The notes beneath the pieces are model-generated. The model had not been told where the DNA came from. It ran no database searches and saw only the letters and a list, made by a program, of their open reading frames with translations. DNA of 64,000 nt. Origin: Stictocephala bisonia (Eukaryota > Arthropoda > Insecta > Hemiptera > Membracidae). Of this stretch, positions 24,021 through 33,738 are shown piece by piece (the stretch's first letter is position 1; every line of letters starts with the position of its first letter). The translations under genes and the position numbers were made by a program. The stretch spans positions 1,573,949 to 1,637,948 of the forward strand of contig JAQJVL010000150.1 of assembly GCA_035578905.1 (NCBI GenBank), given 5' to 3'.

Positions 24021-24880
24021 ACCAACACGTAACATGCTAATCAAGAAACTTATAGTTGAAGCCAGTCAGGCAGATATAGCAAACAAATACCGAAGCATCA
24101 AAATCAAGATACACACCACCTTAGCAGAATCATGGGATTTATGAAATGCATTGTGGGTAATCAATAACAGCCCACAGTCTTGATCAAGCTTCAGTCGGTC
24201 CGAAGATGTCCACATATATGGACGAAATCGATCACCATATAAATATTTGACTCAACATCTAGTCATTATAGTGTTGTGAGACGTACATGTTAATTTATAT
24301 GATATATACCAACACGTAACATGCTAATCAAGAAACTTATAGTTGAAGCCAGTCAGGCAGATATAGCAAACAAATACCGAAGCATCAAAATCAAGATACA
24401 CACCACCTTAGCAGAATCATGGGATTTATGAAATGCATTGTGGGTAATCAATAACAGCCCACAGTCTTGATCAAGCTTCAGTCGGTCCGAAAATGTCCAC
24501 ATATATGGACGAAATCGATCACCATATAAATATTTGACTCAACATCTAGTCATTATAGTGTTGTGAGACGTACATGTTAATTTATATGATATATACCAAC
24601 ACGTAACATGCTAATCAAGAAACTTATAGTTGAAGCCAGTCAGGCAGATATAGCAAACAAATACCGAAGCATCAAAATCAAGATACACACCACCTTAGCA
24701 GAATCATGGGATTTATGAAATGCATTGTGGGTAATCAATAACAGCCCACAGTCTTGATCAAGCTTCAGTCGGTCCGAAGATGTCCACATATATGGACGAA
24801 ATCGATCACCATATAAATATTTGACTCAACATCTAGTCATTATAGTGTTGTGAGACGTACATGTTAATTTATATGATATA
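24001..24880 (-). repeat. 287-bp tandem repeat, three inverted copies
   Basis: Three copies of the same unit in the opposite orientation start at 24,001, 24,288 and 24,575; the array ends about 20 bp into a fourth near 24,880. They are as similar to the direct copies as those are to one another. Confidence 0.95.
24197..24236 (+). ncRNA. Hammerhead-like motif in inverted 287-bp unit (representative)
   Basis: Same motif as at 22,085-22,124, here on the plus strand; copies also at 24,484 (core changed to CCGAAAA) and 24,771. See the representative entry for structure and caveats. Confidence 0.33.
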
Positions 24881-26089
24881 ATTATGACATAGAAAACTTT
24901 ATAAACTTATACATTTTATAAAACTAGATGACTTTTAGAGTAAATTGGCTATCTTGGAATAATGAATTTTCATCTGGAAATATGTTTCCAAGGGGGACCC
25001 CCCACATCTTTATTAATTTTTTTTTCATAATTTTTCAAACCTCGACCTGAAAATAAAAAATGTGTTGTCATCTGTTAATGCAATTTTTGTATTTCATAGG
25101 ATATTATGGTTTATTATGAACACAACAATACCAAATATAATGATGTTTATTGTTAACAAGTATTTATTTTCAATTTAAATATATGCCTGCAAATGGTAAT
25201 AAAAAAAAACTGGCTGCCTGTTTGGGAAATTCTAACTGCTGGTTTGAAGGTTAATCAAAAGAAATCCAATGTCTTTTTTAGCAATTCCCGTATTTCTCAA
25301 CTCATTTTTTTTTTTTTTGATAACAAATCTACGCTTCATAATTTCAGGGTAAGCCATCAAATCATCATTATGACCTGTAGCAACCATCTTATATCTGGTC
25401 AAATTTAATGTATGTTTGCATGTCTTTTAATACATATTTACATGTTATATGTCAGTTATTTCAGTCATTTATATGTCTAACTGAACCATAATCACTTAGT
25501 AAACTACATTTTCCATTTTTATACATAGTTCAGTCATGTATTGATAGTTGAAGATAGCAAGAATGAACAAATTAAATTTGAAAAAATTAGCCTTCAACAT
25601 CTTTTCAAGTACACATTACTTACAGAAAAAAATGATTCCTTTATTAAATAAAATGTTGGTTTGTTCTTGGGAAAGATACCTAATGACTTAAAAAATATAA
25701 ATTACGTATATATTCATTATTATTCAATGTAACCTTCATACAGGGTTTACATTGATTTAAATTGTGCATATTGCATTCAGTAATACAAAACACAAATGAA
25801 ATAAGTTATCACTAATTTGTTCAAACGATTTTTAATATGATCGTGTTTATAAAAAAGAAAGTTTTATAAAACAGACTTATAAACAATTTACAGCTTTGTT
25901 TCGCTTTGTGAAAATGTGCAGGTTTCTTCCTCTTGAAACTGCTTTTGATATGAGTGCAAAAGTGCCTTGTGGTTAGATTTTTTACGGTATTTACTTCAGA
26001 ACTATGTAAGTTGTTTATTCATTTCTAAAGCTAATTAATGAAACTATTATAAACAATTAATTGTCAAATTGGTATTGCCATAGAGCTTG
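24881..26089. other. AT-rich sequence, nothing recognised
   Basis: No credible gene. The 71-codon plus-strand frame at 25,193-25,408 is low-complexity and has no motif. Confidence 0.4.
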
Positions 26090-26275
26090 CATTGATACTT
26101 CTTAGAGAGCTCCTGGGATGGTGACATGATGGAATTTCAAAATAAAGATAAGCCTATGTGTTAACCAGATATCCTAAAAATGTCCATGCAAAATTTCAGC
26201 TGAATGGGTTCAGTAGGTTTTGCGTTATTAGTAACACACACAGACACCATTAGATTTTTATATAATTGTAAGGTT
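26090..26275 (+). repeat. RTE-like non-LTR 3' tail
   Basis: Contains ATGCAAAATTTCAGCTGAAT, GGTTCAGTAGGTTTTGCGTT and AACACACACAGACACC, then a TTTTATATAATTGTAAGG end. This wording is characteristic of the widespread 3' ends of insect RTE-type elements and derived SINEs. No coding part is present. Confidence 0.5.
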
Positions 26276-27144
26276 GGATGCCAATGAAGAATATTTTTCC
26301 CTTTTCCCATAATTTTAAGTAGGTTTTTTAGTCTATTTCATCTGTCCATGGCTTTTATTTTCCAATCCAAAAAAAGATAATGCTCTGCTTTTGCAAATAC
26401 ATTAGGTGGCAATCAATAAATAAATGGAACTACTAGAAAAACTGTTAGAGAGCCTGTGTAAAAGAATGGAAAACCTCCTTGTTAGATTGTAATTTAAGGG
26501 CCCAAATATCTAATCAGTATTCATGAAAAATTGTTTATAAAAATTTATGAGAATCTACTAAATGAAATATTGCATGTTCTATATGAAAAGAGAAAAACAC
26601 AGAATTCAGCAAATAGACCTAAGCTGATCCTCACAGTAGAACAGTAATTTTATTTAGCTAGCAAAATATACTAATAAGAGGAATTCATTATGATGAGAAA
26701 GTGCTTTGACCAAGTGAAGACGTTATTTCTAATATGGTAGTTCCAGAGTGGATAGTGGAGACACCTACCTAGAAAATCTTTTTAAGACATGTAGCGGTAC
26801 CGGTGTACCATACACATAAGCAAATCAACAATAACAATTATACACATGCAGTTGAATAATAACATTGGACCTAAAGGCTTCACATATTTTTATTTATGAA
26901 AATAATCAAGTTGAGTAATTATTGACAATTTAAATACATAATGAGGAGAATAGCATATATTTAATGGCTTTGTCAATACTCAAAAGTTTTTTAAATGATT
27001 AGTCTGAATTTTATATTATTTCACCACATCCATGGTGATAGTGCTTGGACTTTTTGAATTTTTACACATTTTTTTACATTGCTTCATACTTTTATACTTT
27101 TTTGTTTTATTCATATAAATAAACATATGAAAATCTTAGAACTT
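26276..27144. other. AT-rich sequence, nothing recognised
   Basis: No coding frame, RNA gene or repeat pair was found. Confidence 0.4.
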
Positions 27145-27231
27145 AGGCTTAAGCGGCCGGTGTCATAACTAGAATCTACAGTTTCCGGTGACAACCGCGT
27201 CAAGGTACTATCTACAATATTTACAAGATGA

Positions 27232-27272
27232 CCAGACGTTTCGCCCATTCTGTGATGTGGCATCCTCAGTGG
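27232..27272 (-). ncRNA. Hammerhead-like motif, left arm of hairpin
   Basis: Exact inverse of the motif at 27,287-27,327, on the minus strand. Its presence in both arms means any transcript would pair with itself along the whole arm, competing with ribozyme folding. Confidence 0.35.
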
Positions 27273-27286
27273 TTCTCTGAGACATG

Positions 27287-27327
27287 CCACTGAGGATGCC
27301 ACATCACAGAATGGGCGAAACGTCTGG
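27287..27327 (+). ncRNA. Hammerhead-like motif, right arm of hairpin
   Basis: In order: CCA, CTGAGGA, T, GCC(A)CAT, a short loop, ATGGGC, GAAACGTC, TGG. This gives a fully canonical CUGANGA core, a 6-bp stem II with one bulged A, GAAA, a self-complementary ACGU for stem III, and CCA/UGG for stem I flanking the expected cleavage after GUC. The extra U between the core A9 and stem II departs from the consensus, though an extra base at that position is known in a viroid hammerhead. Confidence 0.45.
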
Positions 27328-27390
27328 TCATCTTGTAAATATTGTAGATAGTACCTTGACGCGGTTGTCACCGGAAACTGTAGATTCTAG

Positions 27391-28748
27391 TTAAAACATA
27401 TGAAAAATATAATTTGAAGATTACATAGCCTTAAAATAACAGTGTACATTTTGTGTATGGTAATAAAACACGTTATTTTACTTTATATACTATATTTCAT
27501 ATAAAAAGGGATAATATAATAACTGTCTATAAAACAATATTACAATACTATACATTGAAATAAAACTGTCATATTACAATTGTTGTTTTATTTAATTAAT
27601 ATTTCTATTATTGATGTTCAAATTAAGGCATATAACTATGTATTGGCATCAGGTTAACGGTGGTTGTTATCATTGGGCTTTTAAAATAAATTGATATAAT
27701 ATTACTTAACACTCTTGCAGTTTGGAAGAAATTAATGTGAATCTGTTACATAATTTCCACTAAGGTAGTATGCCTTACCTATCACAACATAGAAAACGTG
27801 TTTACACCCTGTCCAGAGAATGGAGTTGAAATTACAATGTCCTTTTTTAGATTAGGTTAATACATACTTAAACAAAGATGGCATGGGAGTCATTTTGAAA
27901 TATAATTCATTCCTTTAAAAAAATGTTTCATTTTAAAACAGAAAATGATTGACAATAATTGTGGGTGTTGTTAGCTAGAAACATATACAAGAACATTAAA
28001 AATGTACTCGTGAGTTCAGGCAAACTTAATCATTAAATAATATGTACACTTAAAGACTGCCTTAGGCATTTTATAACTATAAGTAACAATATCATACTAG
28101 CAAAAATAATAAAATATCTGAAAACAAGATTTAAATAAACAAAACAAATATTCAACGATTATTAAACAAAGTTCAACTGATTTCGTAAAACAATAAATAT
28201 TAAACAACTAATTCTCCTCAGTAAAATCATATAAATAAATATTTTAACAATCATTGTAACAAAATAACAATAAAAACTAATGAGAATATTTGAAAAATAT
28301 ATAACAATGACAACATATTTCTATAAAAATATAACTAAACAACAAACATTACATTTTCATCTCAAATTTATAAAGGGCTACTAAGCCATCTAGATTTTGT
28401 CAATAGTAATTTAAACAAATATAATCAGATCCTTATATAAGAAGTTTCATCTATTGACAATAGAGGGATGCACTATACAGTCACTTTAATATCTTTAAAT
28501 TCTATGAATAAATTAATGAACTACTTTGTATGCAGAATACACAATTCTTACATTATTATAACTTTTTAATTAAAGAACATGTAGCAAAAAAGTACTGTTG
28601 CTAAAGGTAACACGGGAATAGTCAACGTTTGTGCATTAAACACCTATACACTAATATCTTAAAAGTAAAACTAAACGCAAAGATTACAAATTTCAGATCT
28701 AATTTATCACATAATCAGTATTTTTTTATTTGAAATAAATACACATAC
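27391..28748. other. AT-rich sequence, nothing recognised
   Basis: No coding frame or element boundary supported. Confidence 0.4.
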
Positions 28749-29785
28749 TTAACCCTTTCAGTGCAAATATCTGATTTATCAGACGTGTGTGGTATGCGCT
28801 TTATGATATTCAGACCAGAATTTGAGTGTTCAGATGGTCAGCATATATGAGAAATGTGGTTAAGTGGTAGACCTAACCGCCTCTTACATTATCAATAAAG
28901 ATATTTTTCATTTCATTTCAAATGGTGATATATTTATTTGTAAATCAGCTGTGGTAGAGCAAACTTAGTTTTTGTGTTATATAATTTTGGCTTCAAGCAC
29001 AAAATTTGTTGATCGAAGACAAAAATTTGAGAAGCTTACTTGATAAAACAACAAACATATTTGTAAATGAAAATGATTAAGTTTATTCTGTTCTGTTGTG
29101 TACAAGGCTTGACGAGGAGCTGAATAGGCACTGTTTGCACGGATCTAAAGAGATTTTTCATTGTTGTCTTTAGACATATTTTTCTTTTACAAAAGCTTCT
29201 TGTCTGATCAAAAGCGGTTCTACAAACTGTTTCCGAATTTGACACAATTATTTTAACTGAGGACAGTTAGTTAGCCTGACGATGAATCAAGTCATAAAGA
29301 AGACGAGGGGCAACAATTTGATAAGAAAAGAAAGATGAACCAAAAAAACTGAGAGTCACTTTATTACTAGTCAAAAGGCTGAGAAGAAAATTAATGAATG
29401 ACCAAATATGATTGCAACCATTATTTTGATGACAATCAATAAATCACACTTGAAATGTATGGGCCAGTTATAAATTTCAAAAACCAATCGTTGTCCAGAA
29501 GACATTGCAGGTTCCATTATAACTTATAAAAGCTGTCACAAGACAGGTATTTGGATTCCGTAGAATGATTTATACACCACCACAATCTACAGCAAATCTT
29601 ACAACAAAATGCATCACACCTTTGTTTTATGCAAAAAAGGTTAGATACATTGTGATACACAACATAAAATTATGAACAGAAACCAGGCCAAGAACATACT
29701 TTTAAAATTATAAAAACAACAATGTGTCTAACTTTAAGATGGAATTGTAACTGCTAAGTGTCGGCATCTACACTGAAAGGGTTAA
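28749..29785. mobile_element. piggyBac-type MITE, TTAA-flanked
   Basis: Starts TTAACCCTTTCAGTGCA and ends with the inverse of TTAACCCTTTCAGTGTA: 17-bp inverted ends sharing 16 positions, abutting TTAA on both sides. Interior frames are short and broken; a patch at about 29,250-29,560 (acidic and Lys-rich codons, then KSHLKCMGQL-like) may be a leftover of the parental gene, but I cannot name a domain. Confidence 0.8.
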
Positions 29786-30559
29786 AATAATAACATTTAC
29801 ATAAAAGACACTAAGATAAATTATTTCCATCCAGTAATTGTATGCTTTACTACAAGCATTGACCAGTAATATTGTGCATTTAAAAAAATCAAAAAATTAC
29901 ATTATCATTCAATATTTACAACATATTAAATATATACAAATAAATACAGAACATTCAGTGTGCAATTTTCGATGAATAATAATAACACTCTAAGTCAAGT
30001 TATTATAATAATTATTATATAGGTTTGGTTGTATGTATGTAGGAAATATCTAATGAAAGATTTAATGCAAACAATTTGATCATCATGCATTGAGTTTGCC
30101 TTTGCCGAAAGTGATAAACTAGCTCAATTTAATGTGATGTACAAAGATACAATTATATTCTTAACACTACACACGCTTTTAAGACAAGTATCTAATATTT
30201 TCTTTTTGCATGTCTGAACATGTTTTTAATGTAACATAAAAAGACAGGTCCTGTCTTGAAAAGTAGATTTAGGGTTAATATTAGAATATACAATTTACAT
30301 ATACAGTTGTTTAAATATACATTCAATGACTGATTATAACATCGATATACAAACATGTTACATCATTGAATCATATTAATCCTGTATTAATGTTTTTTAA
30401 ACTAATAGAAAAGTCTCCATGATTTTAAAAAAGAATTTCTCCAAAACGCGTAACAAGAAGAATATCACAACTAAGTGATATTGAATATTGAATAAAATAA
30501 TTATATTGATATTGAATAAAATAAGTGATGTTGAAAACCTAATCACATCCTATTTATTA
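29786..30559. other. AT-rich sequence, nothing recognised
   Basis: No features supported between the two piggyBac-type elements. Confidence 0.4.
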
Positions 30560-30577
30560 TTAACGTGTTCACTGTGG

Positions 30578-30685
30578 CATGTACGGATTTCCGTACATCG
30601 GAATTTCACTTAAGATGCTGCGTGTACGGTATTCCGTACATCGTAGTCTGCGCACGCACCCTGATGTACGGAATTCCGGACATGG
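30578..30685. promoter_or_regulatory. Subterminal palindromic repeats
   Basis: Three near-palindromes of form TGTACGGNNTTCCGTACAT occur at about 30,580, 30,623 and 30,664. A fourth, GTGTACGGTTTTCTGTACAT, lies after the gene at about 32,670. Such spaced copies beside the ends are plausible transposase-binding sites. Confidence 0.6.
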
Positions 30686-30889
30686 AACGCTTCGATAAAC
30701 ATTAGGTCATTGTGAGCCTAGCATTTGTGAAAGAAATACGTATTGTTCCTCAGCGTGGTTGAATGTGTTGTAGTGATTGTTTGTTCATGTGGTTTTTTTT
30801 TTTTTTGTTGTGCGTGTTTTATGTATATATAGTGTATTTTGTATATAGTTGTTGTTAGTGTCTCTCGTTTCTTTTACCATATAGATACA

Positions 30890-32477
30890 ATGCCTGGACC
30901 ATCAAATAGGTTAGGAAATAGCTTTTATTCAGACAGTAAGTCAGACGAAAGCGATTTTGAGAGTAGTGGGGAAGACGGAGAGGAAGATGTCAGTGAATCA
31001 GACAATGATGAGGACATAGAATACAACCCATCTTGGTCACCTGCAACAAGTGGGTTGCGATCAATCCCATTTACTAAGCAAAATGAACTGTTAGTCCCTA
31101 ATCCAGGTGAAAACAAACCCATTGACTGGTTTCTGTTACTCTGTAACTTGATATTCTTGGAGAATATTGTTGCCGAAACAAATCGCTATGCGCGTGAAGT
31201 GTTTTTTGGGCCTAATCTACAACCAAAGTCGCGCATAAACAAATGGGTTGACCTAACTGTTGAGGAATTAAAACGTTTCATTGGTTTATTATTCCATATG
31301 GGCACAGTTCGCCTAAACAAATTTAACGACTACTGGAAAACAAACAGAATGTTCGACTTCAAGTTTGTCAGGCAGCAGATGTCACATGATCTTTTTTTGA
31401 TAATATTGAGGTGCCTCCACTTTTGTAATAACAATCGCCCTAGTGATGACAAATTGAAAAAGGTCAATATGCTGATTGATCATTTCAATAATACAATGTT
31501 ACAAGTTTATTACCCGTGTAAAGAATTGTCTATTGACGAGGGTATGGTCTTATGGCGCGGCCGGCTTACCTTCAGACAGTACATCAAAGGGAAGCGCCAT
31601 AAGTACAGAATGAAATTATACAATCTTTGTGAACCTATGGGGTTAGTTTTGAAGGTTTTTATTGTATTCAGGAAAAGGTGGAGAATTAGGTGGAAAAGGA
31701 CATACTGATAAAGTTGTTAGGTGTTTGATGCGTGGAAAATTAAATGTTGGACATCCCATATACATGGACAATTTTTATAACTCTTTCCCCCTAGCTTCAG
31801 AACTGTTACAAAAACTTACTTACTGTACAGGTACCCTTAGATCAAATAGAAAATATCTACCAGTGGAAGTTACAAGTGCCAGACTGAGAAAAGGCGAGAC
31901 AATTGAGAGATATGCAGAAGGTGTTATGGTTGGTAAATGGTGTGACCAACGATCTGTCCTGTACTTGTCCACGGAGTTTGAAAATACAATGGCGCAGTCA
32001 AGAAACCGGCGTGGAATACTAAGAGACAAACCTTTGCCCATTGTACATTATAACGCTGAAATGAAGGGAGTTGATAGGAGCGACCAAATGTTGTCCTATT
32101 ATCCGTGCAACCATAAATCGTTACGGTGGTACAAAAAAATTTTTTTTCACATATTACAAATGATGATGGTTAACGCCAACCGACTTTTCCTATTTGCTAA
32201 TCCAGACTCTACCTGCAAATCACTGTATGACTTTAGGCTCCGAGTAATAGACAGTTTATTGCCAGAAGTTGAACTGCCTCCAAGAGTTTTGCGTAGCTCA
32301 CCTCACGTTATCTCTAAAATAATGAAACGTGATAATAGAGACCGTATTGTTGGTAAAAGATGTAGAGTATGCCACAGGGAAGGAATCAACAAAAGAACAG
32401 TGTACATGTGTGCAGAGTGCCCGGGGGAACCAGAATTGTGCCCACTGGCCTGTTTTGATAAATTCCACGAAGGCTAA
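30890..32477 (+). pseudogene. piggyBac transposase, one frameshift
   Basis: Cut-and-paste transposase. The likely start is ATG 30,890 (MPGPSNRLG), although the frame is open from 30,839. It has an acidic N-terminus (D/E/S-rich, residues 15-45), then the DDBD region (WVDLTVEELKRFIGLLFHMG). The first catalytic Asp is in LSIDEGMVLWRGR (about 31,535), followed by RQYIKGKRHKYRMKLYNLC. At about 31,661-31,664 one extra base shifts the frame, and the protein resumes as YSGKGGELG. DNFYNS (about 31,767) and GVDRSDQML (about 32,071) supply the other acidic motifs. The C-terminus is a cysteine-rich zinc domain (CRVCHREG, CAECPGEPELCPLACFDKFH). The two frames total about 530 codons, normal for the family. 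Apart from the single indel I see no damage, so the copy is young, or the indel is a sequencing error. Confidence 0.9.
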
Positions 32478-32813
32478 AAAGAACGTAATAGGCCTACTCA
32501 ATGTATATATTGTATATATTATTATAATCTCTCAAAAAAAACTATGTGCTAAAACATTACAAATATTGTATTTTGTTATATTTTCAATATAAATATATAT
32601 ATATATATATACACATACATAAATTATGTAAAAGACTTAGACTGCATACAGAGTGTTTCAGCGTACCTGGTGTACGGTTTTCTGTACATAAATGTATTTG
32701 ACTCGAATGACGTCCTATGAACACATATCTTATGTTTTGACACTACCAAAGGGATTCTACAGTCAAGGGTAAGTGATTTATCAATTATTACTTTTTAGCA
32801 CCTGGGGTGAGTT

Positions 32814-33677
32814 GTAACCCTTAAAACGCGGCATCTGTATATATACGCATGTTTACAATTGCCCGTAACGCGTTATACGTAGTATTTCGCGAGCTGATAA
32901 CAATAATCCTAGAACAGGCCTAATACAACGTAGCGAGTTCTAAGATTCAAGGTCAAGACTATTTTCAGGTTATTATTCATTTTCGAGACCTTTGGACTGG
33001 TTACTAGACAACGAATGTAAATAATATGAAGTTTTCATTCATTATTGCCTCTGTCGAGGTAACCGCTAGCGCTCGCAGCGAATATATACGCATCTGCTAG
33101 TCACATGACGCAGCGACCGGCTGGCGGTCAGTCAGTCTGCAGTTATTTGTTGTCTGTCTCGTGCATTGTACTAACCTCCGGTGTGTAAACAAACAGATTA
33201 TGTACACAAAATAAACACTATTTACAACAAAAATAAAACTAGACTTCACAATGAAAAATATAGAGTAAATTCAAAATAATAAACTTAGTATAATCTGTTG
33301 TCTTATTGAGTTATATTGTATATATTTTTATAATGGCTATAATATTTATAGTTTTGAAGTTTTTCACACAGCTGCTACTTTCTAAGGAAGAAATTGTCAT
33401 TCTAAAATCATATTTCAATTGAAAAATTTATTTTTGCAAGTATAAAATTTTTTTAATTGCATGCAATAATATTTTGTTTTTACAGTTTTGATAAAACTTT
33501 GTAATGAATAAAAAATGAATATAAAAATACAATATCGTTATTTTTTTTTTACATTGTACTATCCTGGTTTAGATTTAAAAAAAATATAACTTTACAAAAA
33601 CTAAAATTATATATATTCAAGAAAATTAAGCGTTAATTGAAAAATTACAGAAAATTACTCAGCGTTTTAAGGGTTAA
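32814..33677. mobile_element. Nested piggyBac-type MITE
   Basis: The left end GTAACCCTTAAAACGC and the right end (inverse of TTAACCCTTAAAACGC) are inverted over 15 positions. The right side has an intact TTAA; the left has GTAA, so one target copy is mutated. The interior is GC-richer near the left (32,860-33,180, several CG dinucleotides) and AT-rich beyond, with no ORF. It lies between the transposase gene and the proposed right end of the surrounding piggyBac. Confidence 0.6.
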
Positions 33678-33738
33678 CTTTTTTATATAGGATCCAGTGA
33701 AAGGTTTGACTTTCCATGCTTAGCAGCCAATGTGTTAA

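Larger units (their letters stand above)
27145..27390. mobile_element. Perfect hairpin element, hammerhead-like arms
   Basis: From 27,169 to 27,390 the sequence is a perfect inverted repeat: two 104-bp arms with no mismatch around a 14-nt loop. Each arm carries CTGAGGATGCC...GGGCGAAACGTC. The 24 bp to its left (GGCTTAAGCGGCCGGTGTCA) recur beside the decayed relative at 50,989, so the repeat unit starts at about 27,145. Arm identity implies recent formation or gene conversion. A pair of inverted Penelope-like terminal repeats is one explanation. Confidence 0.85.
30560..33738 (+). mobile_element. piggyBac transposon, nearly complete
   Basis: The left end TTAACGTGTTCACTGTGGCA opens at 30,560. 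The proposed right end is the inverse of TTAACACATTGGCTGCTAAG at 33,738; the two ends agree only partly, so the right boundary is tentative. Inside are a transposase gene and palindromic subterminal repeats near both gene flanks. A separate MITE (32,814-33,677) appears nested in the 3' part; without it the element would be about 2.3 kb, typical for the superfamily. Confidence 0.7.

Noticed and set aside
21980..24880. CRISPR-like or LTR interpretation of the 287-bp array
   Set aside because: No short repeat with unique spacers, the sequence is eukaryotic, and whole units repeat without distinct spacers or an internal coding region.
27111..27371. 86-codon minus-strand frame across the 27.2-kb hairpin
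   Set aside because: It reads through both arms of an inverted repeat, so one half is the mirror of the other. No domain.
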